Below are positions 1 through 11,222 of a stretch of 64,000 nucleotides of DNA, piece by piece. The notes under the pieces were generated by a model. The model saw nothing but the letters and a program-made list of their open reading frames with translations, was not told the DNA's origin and did no database searches. This DNA comes from Spongiibacter tropicus DSM 19543 (GTDB lineage Bacteria > Pseudomonadota > Gammaproteobacteria > Pseudomonadales > Spongiibacteraceae): assembly GCF_000420325.1 (NCBI RefSeq), contig NZ_ATUS01000002.1, forward strand, positions 62,001 to 126,000. Reading direction: 5' to 3'. The position numbers and the translations under genes are program-made. How positions within the stretch are numbered: position 1 is the first letter of the stretch; the number at the start of each line of letters is the position of its first letter.

Positions 1-1382
1 TCGCCCCGCCCGGCTGGGACAACATCCTGCAAGGCTTCGGCGCCAATCCCGAAGGCCGCCAGCAATTGCTCGACGCAGGCATGCTGGTTGAGAAAGAAGA
101 CAGCGACCGCCTCTACGACCGCTTCCGCGACCGCATCATGTTCCCCATCCGCGATAACCGGGGACGGGTGGTGGCGTTTGGCGGGCGCGTACTCGGCGAC
201 GACAAGCCTAAATACCTCAACTCGCCGGAAACCGACATCTTTCACAAAGGCCGCGAACTGTATGGCCTGTACGAAGCCCGTCAACACAATCGCCAACTGG
301 AGCGGGTCATTATTGTTGAGGGCTACATGGATGTCGTCGCGCTGGCTCAACATGGCATCCGCTGCGCCGTCGCCACCCTGGGCACCGCCAGCAACAGCGA
401 CCACCTGCGCACCGCATTTCGCTACTGCAGCGAAATTGTCTTCTGCTTCGACGGCGACGAAGCCGGACGCCGCGCCGCCCAACGCGCACTGGAAAACGCC
501 CTGCCAACCATGGAAGACGGGCGCAGCATCCGTTTTCTCTTCCTCGATGAAGGTCAGGATCCCGACGACACCGTGCGGCGCATCGGCGGCCCCGGCTTCG
601 AGGGATTAGTCGCCCGCTCCGCCAAACTCGAGAGCTACTTTTTCGACAGCTTCAACGACCAGCTTGACCCGGACACCATGGAGGGACGCGCCAAGCTCGC
701 CAAGCTGGCGACACCGCTATTAATGCTGCTGCCCGACGGCGTCTACAAAGAGCTCATGTTTGACGAACTGGCCAAGCGCAGCGGCCTGAGTCGCCCGTCA
801 CTGGACAAGCTACGAGAAAACACCCCGCAGCCGGAACAGCAGGAGGAGCGCGCCGACAGCCCCGCGCCGCGGCCAAAGAAACGCGACAGCGCCACGCTGC
901 TGGAGCAACTGCCACGCGGAAAACGCGATCCTGGCCTGTTTGCTCTGGCAATGTTGCTTTACGCCCCCAGTGAGATTGTCGACGGTATCAGCACGCTGCC
1001 GCCCAGCGACAACGACCCCGGCTTGCAGTTGCTGAGCGCCATTGTCGAACTACTGCGCAAGCGACCGGAATCGTCGACCGCGATGCTGCTCGGACACTGG
1101 CACGGCCAGCCCGAGTACCCGCTGCTGACCGATGCATTGAAGACCATCGAGTTGCTGGGCAGCAGTCTGGATGAAGCGCTGGCACGCAGGGCTTTTTTCG
1201 ACACCCTTGAGCACTTTGAGCGCCGCCAGAAGGACACCCACCTTCAACAGAGGCTGGCCGCATTGCGCGAACGCGAAGAAGTCGACAAAGCCGCTACGGG
1301 CAACTACGCTGAACTCAGCGATGACACCAAAGCCGAGCTGCGACACATCCAGCAGCTTTTGGCACACAAACACCGCAAGTAA
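1..1382 (+). CDS. dnaG: DNA primase DnaG, C-terminal part (5' end outside window)
   Basis: DnaG makes the RNA primers used by the replisome. The reading frame is open from base 3, so the gene starts before the window; about 459 residues are visible. The N-terminal zinc-ribbon domain is absent and presumably lies upstream. The Toprim domain is clear: IIVEGYMDVVAL carries the catalytic Glu, and FCFDGDEAGRRAA carries the DGDxAG metal-binding motif. A C-terminal helical region matches the DnaB-interacting domain in position. The gene is followed on the same strand by rpoD, the usual macromolecular-synthesis order in gammaproteobacteria. The first in-frame ATG in the window, at 81, is internal and not a real start. 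Identity is secure. Confidence 0.97.
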   Translation, partial: APPGWDNILQGFGANPEGRQQLLDAGMLVEKEDSDRLYDRFRDRIMFPIRDNRGRVVAFGGRVLGDDKPKYLNSPETDIFHKGRELYGLYEARQHNRQLERVIIVEGYMDVVALAQHGIRCAVATLGTASNSDHLRTAFRYCSEIVFCFDGDEAGRRAAQRALENALPTMEDGRSIRFLFLDEGQDPDDTVRRIGGPGFEGLVARSAKLESYFFDSFNDQLDPDTMEGRAKLAKLATPLLMLLPDGVYKELMFDELAKRSGLSRPSLDKLRENTPQPEQQEERADSPAPRPKKRDSATLLEQLPRGKRDPGLFALAMLLYAPSEIVDGISTLPPSDNDPGLQLLSAIVELLRKRPESSTAMLLGHWHGQPEYPLLTDALKTIELLGSSLDEALARRAFFDTLEHFERRQKDTHLQQRLAALREREEVDKAATGNYAELSDDTKAELRHIQQLLAHKHRK

Positions 1383-1490
1383 TGCCACTGATCCCGCCTG
1401 AACAAAGCAGGTTTTTACTGGTCGGAGACTGTGCATTTAGGGTACAATATGCGGCTATTTTTCACCTGCACCTACGAGTATTTTGCAAGC

Positions 1491-3278
<1,788 letters not shown>

Positions 3279-3345
3279 TACAATCATGCGGCGGCCCGCG
3301 CTGGTCGCCGCGCAGCCCTGAACGACTCCACACGGAATCAGAACA

Positions 3346-3867
3346 GTGCCCATGCGCAAACTGCTTATATTCAGTCTTTTTATTGCCTTGATGGCCGGTT
3401 GCAGCTCGACCCCTGAAGAACCCGTGCCCGTCGTCAACGAACAAGCTGAGCGTGAGCAGGAACTGAACGAACAACTGCAGACCGCCATCGGCTTTGCCAA
3501 CAAAGGCCATTATTACGTTGCAGAAGACCAGCTCAAGGTCATTGCCAACGAGCCTCGCAACAAAACCAGCCTTCGCCAGCAGGCATTGACGCAACTAACC
3601 CTGCTCTATCTGAACAAAGACAATCCCCGAGCGAACACCGCGCGCGCCACCCGCAGTCTCGACCAACTCAATGTGCTGAATAATGGCCGCTCCGGCGACA
3701 ACACCGCGATTTTTACCGCGCTGGGCTATGCGCTGGAAGCACGTATCAGCCTGGAAGAAGCCCAGCGCAAAGTAGAAGAATCTGCCCGCACCCAGCAGGT
3801 TCTAATGCAGGAAATTAACGCGCTGCAGATCGCACTGGATAAGCTGCGCCAGCTCTCGCTGCAATAA
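3346..3867 (+). CDS. Small helical lipoprotein, function unknown
   Basis: A 173-residue protein with a lipoprotein signal peptide: a short basic start, a hydrophobic stretch, then LMAGC with the lipidation Cys at about residue 19. The mature part is helical and rich in Gln, Glu and Ala, like a short TPR-type protein (AFANKGHYYVAEDQL-like segment near 50-65). It ends in a likely coiled coil (EEAQRKVEESARTQQVLMQE). I do not recognise a named family. A GTG start at 3346 has GGAA 8 nt upstream; ATG at 3352 is an alternative. It lies 67 bp after rpoD and converges on the hybrid kinase, with only 5 bp between the two stops. Confidence 0.8.
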   Translation: MPMRKLLIFSLFIALMAGCSSTPEEPVPVVNEQAEREQELNEQLQTAIGFANKGHYYVAEDQLKVIANEPRNKTSLRQQALTQLTLLYLNKDNPRANTARATRSLDQLNVLNNGRSGDNTAIFTALGYALEARISLEEAQRKVEESARTQQVLMQEINALQIALDKLRQLSLQ

Positions 3868-3872
3868 GCCCA

Positions 3873-6119
3873 TCACTCGGGGCGATCGCCTCCCGCCCGG
3901 CGCAGATACAGCGCCAACTGCTGCTCCAGCACACTGGCATCGGCCTCGGTGCGGGCCAGCATCACTGGCACGGCGCGCCACTGGCTGGCACGCAACCCGG
4001 CCAGAAATTCACCAACCTGACGGTCATTACTGTGCGGCCCGATCACAATCAACTGCCACGCGTGCTCGGCCAGTAGCTTCCGGGCCTCGCCCACCGTACT
4101 CGTGCGAAACAGCTGCCAATACTCGGAGCCGGGTAAACGCGCGATGACATTGGCCAGCGCATCCCCTTCTTCCAGTAACAGCAGATTGCCCACCGCCCCG
4201 GCGGGAATCAGCTCCCGCACGGCAGCGGCTAACTCCTCGCGCTCCACCGGCTTCACCAGGTATTCGTTGGCGCCCAGCAGCAGCCCCAGATCCCGCTCAT
4301 TCAGCATGGACTGCATCAGCACCGGCACATTGCTCAGCCCCGGCTCCCGACGCAGAATATGCAGCACTTGCCAGCCGTCCATAATCGGCATCATTACATC
4401 GAGAATAATCAGGTCGGGGCGCTGCTCGCGCGCCAGATCCAAACCCTCTGGCCCGGTGCTGGCCGTACGCACCCGGTAGCCCTCTCGCTGCAAGCTGCGG
4501 CGGGCAATTTCCAACGCGTTCGCGTCATCATCAATCACCAGCACATCGCCACGCGCAGTGTCGGCATCCTGACTGTGTAGAGCGACCGAGGTTTCACCGT
4601 TCACCGGCAGCCGCAACAGAAACCGACTGCCTTTCCCGGCCTCGCTTTCGGCGCTGAGCGTACCGCCCAGCAGCTCTGAAAACTTCTTGGAGATCGTCAG
4701 CCCCAGTCCAGAGCCGCCAAACTGCTTGGTCGTCGACAGATCTGCCTGCACAAATGCATCGAAGACATTCTCAAGTTGTTCGTCACTCATGCCGATACCG
4801 GTGTCCGACACTTCGATATTCAGGGTATTGTTTTCGCCGCTTACTTCCTCCCAGACTTTCAGCGAGATATCACCCTCTCGGGTAAATTTGGCGGCATTGC
4901 TCAGCAGATTCAGCAGCACCTGCCGCAGCCGGGTCACATCGGTACGTACATAATTGCTGCTGAACTGGTAATCGCAATGCAGGCGGTTGCGGTTTTTCTC
5001 CATCAGTGGCGCCGCCGTCACCTCAACGTCGCGCAGCACCGAATCCAGCTCCACACTTTCCCAGAACACGGCCATGCGCCCGGACTCGATTTTGGAAATA
5101 TCCAGCACGTCATTAATCAGCGTAAGCAAATGCTTGCCTGCCAACTGCACCTTTTCCAGGTCTGGCTGTAAGTCGCCGGCGGGCAGCGCTGGGTCGTCCT
5201 CAATCTCCTCAAGCAGCATTTCGGAGTAGCCAATAATCGCGTTCATCGGCGTGCGCAGCTCATGGCTCATATTTGCCAGAAAGCCACTCTTGGCCTGATT
5301 GGCGGCATCCGCCCGGCGACTGGCTTCACGCACGCGACTCATGGCGCTGCGCAGATTGGCCGCCATCTCATTGAAGGACTTCGCCAACTGCCCGAATTCA
5401 TCGTGCCCCATATCGGCAATGCTGTAATCAAAATTGCCACTGCCCCATTCCGCCGTGCCCTTTTGCAACTGGCGGATGGAACGACGGGTATAGCGGGTAA
5501 TGTAGTAACCCAGCACAAAGGTGGTAATCAGCGCCAGCAGGAACACCCCCAGCGCCACCTTGTTGGTCAGGCTGACGATGTCTTTGAGGCGGGCATTAAT
5601 TTCATCCGAGCGAATCAGCAGTGCCAGTTCATTGTCGCTCAAGGTCGCACTGAGCTGCTGGTATTCCGTCGTGGCGATCAGCAGCGCTTCAGCGGCGTCA
5701 TCCGGCGACACCAACCGCTTTTCCGTCGCCAGCAAAAATCGCTGCCAGGCATCCAGCAATGTCTCGGTCACCAGCGGACGATAACTGTCCGGCTCCATGT
5801 ATTCACGCAACTCGCGATTAAGCGTGTCCTGCAGTTCACGCAGTCGTTCAATGGCCGCCAGCAGCTCTCCCCGCTCATTCTCGTTCAGCTGCTTATTCGC
5901 CGCCGAGGCATTGAGGGCTTCCACCACTCGCATTTTGCGCTGAATACCATATAGCTGCTGGCTGAAGGCATTCATGTCCGACTGCGTACTGATCACATTC
6001 TGCAACAACCAGACATTGCGGCGGCGGGTATCATTGCCCCACACCTGCACCAGCACACTGCCCAGCGAGAGCAGCAGAATAGTGACAAAAGACAGGGTTA
6101 AACGGCGGGTAAAACTCAT
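3873..6119 (-). CDS. Hybrid sensor histidine kinase with receiver and degenerate second receiver
   Basis: Inner-membrane hybrid histidine kinase, 748 residues. TM1 is about 8-27, a periplasmic helical sensor region about 28-187, TM2 about 188-208, and HAMP about 209-262. The H-box [18 protein letters not shown] places the phospho-accepting His at 286. The ATPase domain shows [18 protein letters not shown] and GGSGLGL. A receiver follows with the acceptor Asp in [14 protein letters not shown]. The last ~110 residues resemble another receiver fold, but the phospho-site segment reads [10 protein letters not shown], with Gly where Asp is expected. The start overlaps the stop of the upstream lone receiver gene by 4 nt, so the two are coupled. 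The signal sensed is unknown. Confidence 0.93.
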   Translation of the reverse strand: MSFTRRLTLSFVTILLLSLGSVLVQVWGNDTRRRNVWLLQNVISTQSDMNAFSQQLYGIQRKMRVVEALNASAANKQLNENERGELLAAIERLRELQDTLNRELREYMEPDSYRPLVTETLLDAWQRFLLATEKRLVSPDDAAEALLIATTEYQQLSATLSDNELALLIRSDEINARLKDIVSLTNKVALGVFLLALITTFVLGYYITRYTRRSIRQLQKGTAEWGSGNFDYSIADMGHDEFGQLAKSFNEMAANLRSAMSRVREASRRADAANQAKSGFLANMSHELRTPMNAIIGYSEMLLEEIEDDPALPAGDLQPDLEKVQLAGKHLLTLINDVLDISKIESGRMAVFWESVELDSVLRDVEVTAAPLMEKNRNRLHCDYQFSSNYVRTDVTRLRQVLLNLLSNAAKFTREGDISLKVWEEVSGENNTLNIEVSDTGIGMSDEQLENVFDAFVQADLSTTKQFGGSGLGLTISKKFSELLGGTLSAESEAGKGSRFLLRLPVNGETSVALHSQDADTARGDVLVIDDDANALEIARRSLQREGYRVRTASTGPEGLDLAREQRPDLIILDVMMPIMDGWQVLHILRREPGLSNVPVLMQSMLNERDLGLLLGANEYLVKPVEREELAAAVRELIPAGAVGNLLLLEEGDALANVIARLPGSEYWQLFRTSTVGEARKLLAEHAWQLIVIGPHSNDRQVGEFLAGLRASQWRAVPVMLARTEADASVLEQQLALYLRRAGGDRPE

Positions 6120-6487
6120 GAAGGCTCAGCCAGCAGTGCGTTCATTTTGCTCAACAGCCGCGGCAGGTCCACAGGCTTGGTGTCGTAATCGTCACAGCCC
6201 GCCTCCATCGCCCGCAGCCGGTCGTCGGCCATGGCGTGGGCGGTCAGCGCAATAATGGGAATGTGGCGCAGCGAGTCATCAGCCTTCATTTCCCGCGCCA
6301 CCTGCCACCCGTCCTTCACCGGCAGACTCATATCCAACAGCAGGATATCCGGCGATTCACGGCGACTCATATCAATCCCCTGCTGACCATCGACGGCCAG
6401 CAGCACCTCATAACCGCGACGCTGCAGGCGACGGCTGAGCATATCGCGGTTCATTTCATTGTCTTCAACCAAAAGCACGGTCGGCAT
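6116..6487 (-). CDS. Single-domain response regulator (CheY-like)
   Basis: A 123-residue lone receiver domain. It shows the acidic pair in [10 protein letters not shown], the phospho-acceptor Asp52 in [13 protein letters not shown], the conserved Thr in IIALTAHAM and the Lys in YDTKPVD. There is no output domain. The gene sits between the cyclase and the hybrid kinase (3 bp after the cyclase stop, 4 nt overlap with the kinase). This suggests it shuttles phosphoryl groups among the three proteins; that role is inference. Receivers of this DIVK/CheY type often act through protein contacts. Confidence 0.93.
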   Translation of the reverse strand: MPTVLLVEDNEMNRDMLSRRLQRRGYEVLLAVDGQQGIDMSRRESPDILLLDMSLPVKDGWQVAREMKADDSLRHIPIIALTAHAMADDRLRAMEAGCDDYDTKPVDLPRLLSKMNALLAEPS

Positions 6488-6490
6488 TTG

Positions 6491-8359
6491 TCACCCGTTA
6501 TTCTCTGTTGTGTCAGTTGCCGCCAGGCCCAGCCAATCGGGCTGGATCGTTGTGCGCAATTCATAGCGCCCGTCGTCGGCGGCCACCAGCTTGCCATACA
6601 GACTGCCCTCTTCTCCCGGCCCGAACAGGCAAATATCACTGGGGCTGGGCAGTTCAGCATCGCTCTCGATCAGCAGCCCATTATCGCGGCGGGCACAAAG
6701 GTGCACCGGCAGCCGCTCATCACCCAGACGCTTGCTCTCCAGCACATTCAGCGTCAAAGACTGCGGCGTCGCCAACCACTGCCAGGGTTGCGGCTCCGGC
6801 GACTCCAGCAGCAGATCGTAGGGCAGCCCCACTCCCAGAACTTCCGACAACGGCAATGGCGCGTCCAAGCCTTTCACCGATACCTCAATGCAGCGACCGC
6901 GCAGCACTTCGCTACGGGCATTCTCCAGCGTGGCGGGCGAAGCGAGAATCTGTCCACCTGCGGTACAGGCCTCGATTCGCGAAGCGAGGTTCACGTTGTG
7001 GCCCACCACGCCATATTTACTGCGCAGCTCGGAACCGATGTTTCCCGCCACCACATCACCGGTGTTCAGGCCAATACCAATTTCAATCGCCGGAAGGCCC
7101 TCGGCCACATTGCGGGCATTCACTTCACCCATGGCCCGCTGCATGGCGACCGCACAGGCCAGCGCTCTGTCGGCATCGTCCTCTTCACTCACCGGCGCGC
7201 CGAATACCGCCAGAATGCCGTCGCCGACAAACTCGTCCACCGTGCCGCGAAAACCCTGAATCACTTCCGTCATCACCGCCAGATAATGGTTCAACAGCAG
7301 CATGCAGCGTTCCGGCTCCAGCAGCAGACTGATCGTCGAAAAGTCGCGGATGTCTGCCATTAACACCGTCACCTGGCGACGTTCGCCACCCAGCCGCAGA
7401 CCGTCCTGTTCATCCAGCAGACGCTGCACGATCTCATCCGACAGATAGCGGCCAAACACCTTGCGCACAAAACGCTGACTTTTCTCCAGCTCGGCGAGGT
7501 ACTCCCGTTCGCGATCGAACCAGGACTTGCGCTCCAGCAACGCCGACACGCGCGCCCCCAGCAACGTGGCATTCACGGGTTTGATCAGGTAATCGCTGGC
7601 CCCGGCGTCAATACAGTGAATCGCCCCGGCCTCGTCCTGCACACCGCTGATGACCACCACCGGAATGCGCCGCAGCTCTTCGTCGGCGCGAATGGTTTGC
7701 AGTACCTCGTAGCCATTCAGGCCCGGCATTACCAGATCCAGCAGCAGCAAATCCGGCTTGGCACTGCGCATCACCTCCAATGCCCGCTCGCCGCTGCTGG
7801 CCTCAATTACCAGATGCTCCTGACGCTGTAGCTGTTGCGCCAGCAACTCACGGCTGCTGTCATTGTCATCCACCACCAAAATCGTTGCTGGCGCCACGCG
7901 CCGCTGATCCAGTCGCAGACCGCGCTTGAAGCTTTTGAAAATGGAGGAAATGGGGTCGGTCTTGTCACCACCGGCAGTGGGCAAACGGAGCTTTTCCAGC
8001 TCCAGTTGGAAGCGCTTGGAAAGGGTGGCGATTTCGCTCAGCGCCTCGCAGCAGGAAGCATCGCCGAGGTCTTCCAGCAAAATTTCCACATAGCCTTCCA
8101 CTACGCCGATACTGTTGCGCTGATCGTGACGCAAGCGCGACAGGGCAGTGTCATCGCTGGCCTCTGCCGCCGCCTCCAGCGAGGCCGACAACACCTCCAA
8201 CGCCTCGGAAATGCGCCGGGCGTCAGCCAGTGCAGCGGGATCGTCCGCAAGGGCCTGCTCAACACTCGCCGCCCGGCGTTGCATCGCCGTCAACGGCGCG
8301 TAGAGGCTCTGACGAATGTCGTCCAGATACGCCTTCTCAATACGCTGTTTGTCGTTCAA
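6491..8359 (-). CDS. Class III adenylate/guanylate cyclase with receiver domain and H-box-like N-terminus
   Basis: Predicted nucleotide cyclase of 622 residues. The N-terminal helical region carries LRHDQRNSIGVVEGYVEILL (His at 78), which looks like a histidine-kinase H-box, but no ATPase domain follows. The receiver domain (TILVVDDNDSS; LLLLDLVMPGLNG, acceptor Asp about 208) is followed by a coiled linker, then the class III catalytic domain with metal Asps in MADIRDFS (D336) and FVGDGILAVFGAP (D380). A C-terminal ~100-residue extension is unassigned. The frame is open up to 8527, but that extension would cover the tRNA promoter. TTG at 8359 has GGAG six bases upstream and is preferred. First gene of the operon with the lone receiver and hybrid kinase. 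Confidence 0.9.
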   Translation of the reverse strand: MNDKQRIEKAYLDDIRQSLYAPLTAMQRRAASVEQALADDPAALADARRISEALEVLSASLEAAAEASDDTALSRLRHDQRNSIGVVEGYVEILLEDLGDASCCEALSEIATLSKRFQLELEKLRLPTAGGDKTDPISSIFKSFKRGLRLDQRRVAPATILVVDDNDSSRELLAQQLQRQEHLVIEASSGERALEVMRSAKPDLLLLDLVMPGLNGYEVLQTIRADEELRRIPVVVISGVQDEAGAIHCIDAGASDYLIKPVNATLLGARVSALLERKSWFDREREYLAELEKSQRFVRKVFGRYLSDEIVQRLLDEQDGLRLGGERRQVTVLMADIRDFSTISLLLEPERCMLLLNHYLAVMTEVIQGFRGTVDEFVGDGILAVFGAPVSEEDDADRALACAVAMQRAMGEVNARNVAEGLPAIEIGIGLNTGDVVAGNIGSELRSKYGVVGHNVNLASRIEACTAGGQILASPATLENARSEVLRGRCIEVSVKGLDAPLPLSEVLGVGLPYDLLLESPEPQPWQWLATPQSLTLNVLESKRLGDERLPVHLCARRDNGLLIESDAELPSPSDICLFGPGEEGSLYGKLVAADDGRYELRTTIQPDWLGLAATDTTENNG

Positions 8360-8424
8360 AACCCGCTCCGCGCCAAGGGTGAATACCGCAATTATGGCAG
8401 CACCGCAGCAAAATAACACAGCCG

Positions 8425-8454
8425 CTGGCAATGCCTGGCACGCCTCTTTATAAT
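8425..8454 (+). promoter_or_regulatory. Promoter of the tRNA-Ile2 gene
   Basis: A perfect -10 hexamer TATAAT (8449-8454) with CTGGCA 18 bp upstream (8425-8430, 4 of 6 matches). It is followed by a GC-rich discriminator (GCCCCGGCTGCGCCC), the form typical of stringently controlled stable-RNA promoters. Transcription would start near 8461, about 77 nt before the mature tRNA. It lies in the open frame upstream of the cyclase start proposed here. Confidence 0.72.
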
Positions 8455-8537
8455 GCCCCGGCTGCGCCCACCGGGCGCCCTCCGCGAAACCGCAAAACGG
8501 CAGGCCGATACGGCCCACGCCAAGCACGCGGCTCAGT

Positions 8538-8614
8538 GGGCCTTTAGCTCAGTTGGTTAGAGCGCTCGACTCATAATCGATCGGTCGCAGGTTCAAGTCC
8601 TGCAAGGCCCACCA
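8538..8614 (+). tRNA. tRNA-Ile2 (CAU anticodon, lysidine type)
   Basis: A 77-nt cloverleaf: a 7-bp acceptor stem (GGGCCTT with AAGGCCC), D arm GCTC...GAGC, anticodon loop CTCATAA giving anticodon CAT, T arm with GTTCAAGTCC, and encoded CCA end (8612-8614). The CAT anticodon could be Met. The body, especially GACTCATAATCG and GGTCGCAGGTTCAAGTCC, matches E. coli ileX-type tRNA-Ile2, which reads AUA after lysidine modification by TilS. The defence block begins 186 bp downstream on the same strand. Confidence 0.93.
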
Positions 8615-8800
8615 TTTTCCCAATTAAATTAGCTCCTAGCTCACCCAGGGCTATCCCCTCAAACAAGCCTATCCAAACCCCGTAGGACTTCCTGAATCAA
8701 AAGGTCTCGGGCTAGAGTTAATGACAGGCTTATTAACTGCCGCCAAATCGACTAAGATCAGATATACAAAAGGATTTTTAAGCAGCTGAACCATACATCG

Positions 8801-11167
8801 ATGGATAGGCGGATGGATAAATCAGAAAAAAAGCAGCTAAGCGAATCAGATATTAAAGCTAAATTCATCACCCCCGCCCTTATCGAGGCTGGCTGGGATG
8901 AAATGACACAAATCCGCCGTGAAGTTACCCTAACACCTGGCCCCGTAATCGTGCGAGGCAACCTCTCGTCCCGCAACAAGAAGAAGAAAAAATTTGCCGA
9001 CTATGTTCTGCAAAAGGAAAAAGGCATCCCCATTGCGGTAGTTGAAGCCAAAGACAATAATCACACCGCCAGCCAGGGTATGCAGCAAGCCCTAGGCTAC
9101 GCCGATATTCTGGAAGTACCCTCAGCCTTTAGCTCCAATGGCGACGCCTTTGCCTCACACAACAAGGTAGCCGCGCCTAGCGAGGATATCGAAACCGAAC
9201 TCTCTTTAGATGCATTCCCCACTCCCGCCGAGCTATGGCAGCGTTACAAAACCTATCGCGGTATCACCGAAGAAGAGCAAGATTTGGTTATCGAACCTTA
9301 CTTCGATGACGGCTCAGGTAAAGAACCCCGCTACTACCAAGCAGAGGCTATCAACCGTGTGATGGAGAAGGTTGCCAAAGGCGATAAGCGGCTGTTGCTG
9401 GTGATGGCCACTGGTACTGGCAAAACCTACACCACCTTCCAAATCATCTGGCGTCTGTGGAAAGCCAACAAAGCCAAACGCATTCTGTTTTTGGTGGATC
9501 GCAATATTCTGGCCGACCAAACCCTGGTCAACGACTTCCGGCCCTTCGGTTCGGTGATGACCAAAATCAAAAACCGCAAGATCGACCCGGCCTACGAGAT
9601 CTATCTGGGCCTCTATCAGGCCCTCACAGGCCCGGACGAAGAGGACAAGATCTACCAGTCCGTATCCCGCGACTTCTTCGATCTGATTGTGATCGACGAA
9701 TGCCACCGTGGCAGCGCCAACGACGACTCCGCCTGGCGCGAGATTCTGGAATACTTCGACAGCGCTATTCAGCTGGGTCTCACCGCCACACCCAAAGAGA
9801 CCGAATACGCTTCCAACATCACCTACTTTGGCGAGCCGGTGTACACCTACACCTTAAAGCAGGGCATTCAAGATGGCTTCCTTGCCCCCTACAAGGTGGT
9901 GCGCATCAATATCGACCGGGACCTGGAAGGCTGGCACCCGCCCAAAGGCATGAAAGACGATCTGGGCAACGAGATCGAACAGCGGGTCTACAACCAGCAG
10001 GATATGGACCGGGTGCTGGTGCTGAACCAGCGCACCCGGCTGGTGGCTGAACGGGTAATGCAGCTGCTGAACGCCACCGACCCCTACCAGAAAACCATCA
10101 TCTTCTGTGAAGACATCGACCACGCCGAGCGCATGCGCAAAGCCATCGTCAATGCCGCCGGGGCCCTAGCGAAAGAGAACAGCAAATACGTGATGCGTAT
10201 TACCGGCGACAGCGTCGAGGGCAAGGCCGAGCTGGACAATTTTATCGACCCGGAGAGCAAATACCCGGTCATCGCCACCACATCCGAACTGCTCACCACC
10301 GGCGTGGATGCCAAAACCTGCAAGCTGATCGTGCTGGATAAAACCATCAATTCCATGACCACCTTCAAACAGATCGTCGGGCGCGGCACCCGCATTCATG
10401 AAGAGCAGAACAAGTACTTCTTCACCATCATGGACTTCAAGCGGGCGACCCAATTGTTTCAAGACCCAGAATTCGATGGCGAGCCCGTAGTGATCTATGA
10501 ACCGAGTGATGGCGACAATCCTGTACCGCCAGACCCCGATTTGCCCGGCGATGACAATGATGGCGACGGGGTGAATGAACCCGAGGGTGCCTACAAAGTA
10601 CGCGTCAGCGGCGTGGACGTGCGCATCCTCTCTGAGCGGGTGGAGTATCTGGGCGAAGATGGCCAGATGGTCACCGAGTCCTACCGCGACTACAGCCGTA
10701 ACTGCATCCGCAAGGAGTTCAGCTCCCTCAACGACTTCCTCAGCAAATGGCACAGCAGCAAGAAGAAAGCCGCCATTATCGAGGAGCTGGCCGAATACGG
10801 CATCGAGCTGGACAAACTCGCTCAGGAAGTGGGCGAAAAAGGCCGCGAGTACGGCGATTTCGACCTCATCTGCCATATCGCCTTCGACCAGCCACCACTG
10901 ACCCGAAAAGAGCGGGCCAACAACGTCAAAAAGCGCAACTACTTCACCCGCTACGGTGATCAGGCCCGCGCCGTGCTGGAGGCCCTGCTGGACAAATACG
11001 CCGATGAAGGCATCACCTCCATCGAAACCCCCAAGGTGTTAAAGCTCAACCCGTTTGATAGCATTGGCACCCCCGTAGAGATCATCAACGACGTCTTTGG
11101 CGGCAAGGCCAACTACGAGCAGGCCGTCGCAGACCTCGAACAACAGCTCTTCAGCGACATCAGCTAG
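8801..11167 (+). CDS. hsdR: Type I restriction enzyme, R subunit HsdR (EcoEI-like)
   Basis: Motor and nuclease subunit that translocates and cuts DNA when the HsdMS core meets unmethylated target; 788 residues. The N-terminal PD-(D/E)xK nuclease has D67 (FADYVL) and E82-A-K84. The SF2 helicase has Walker A ATGTGKT (203-209), DECH box at 299-302, TATPKE, and motif VI in QIVGRGTRI. The C-terminal part matches the EcoEI R-type region. ATG at 8801 has no clear ribosome site; a second ATG at 8813 (MDKSEKKQLSESDIK) gives a family-like N-terminus. A stop codon upstream rules out a longer start. It is the first gene of the six-gene defence block. Weak -10-like TAAGAT at 8753-8758. Confidence 0.96.
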   Translation: MDRRMDKSEKKQLSESDIKAKFITPALIEAGWDEMTQIRREVTLTPGPVIVRGNLSSRNKKKKKFADYVLQKEKGIPIAVVEAKDNNHTASQGMQQALGYADILEVPSAFSSNGDAFASHNKVAAPSEDIETELSLDAFPTPAELWQRYKTYRGITEEEQDLVIEPYFDDGSGKEPRYYQAEAINRVMEKVAKGDKRLLLVMATGTGKTYTTFQIIWRLWKANKAKRILFLVDRNILADQTLVNDFRPFGSVMTKIKNRKIDPAYEIYLGLYQALTGPDEEDKIYQSVSRDFFDLIVIDECHRGSANDDSAWREILEYFDSAIQLGLTATPKETEYASNITYFGEPVYTYTLKQGIQDGFLAPYKVVRINIDRDLEGWHPPKGMKDDLGNEIEQRVYNQQDMDRVLVLNQRTRLVAERVMQLLNATDPYQKTIIFCEDIDHAERMRKAIVNAAGALAKENSKYVMRITGDSVEGKAELDNFIDPESKYPVIATTSELLTTGVDAKTCKLIVLDKTINSMTTFKQIVGRGTRIHEEQNKYFFTIMDFKRATQLFQDPEFDGEPVVIYEPSDGDNPVPPDPDLPGDDNDGDGVNEPEGAYKVRVSGVDVRILSERVEYLGEDGQMVTESYRDYSRNCIRKEFSSLNDFLSKWHSSKKKAAIIEELAEYGIELDKLAQEVGEKGREYGDFDLICHIAFDQPPLTRKERANNVKKRNYFTRYGDQARAVLEALLDKYADEGITSIETPKVLKLNPFDSIGTPVEIINDVFGGKANYEQAVADLEQQLFSDIS

Positions 11168-11222
11168 CAAGCAGCTAACAGACACCCCAAAAGATTGAAT
11201 ACTTTTTAACCTCAGGAACTTC

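Noticed and set aside
6236-7363. 375-residue plus-strand frame opposite the receiver and cyclase genes
   Set aside because: Low-complexity shadow translation, no start signals, fully covered by well-supported minus-strand genes.
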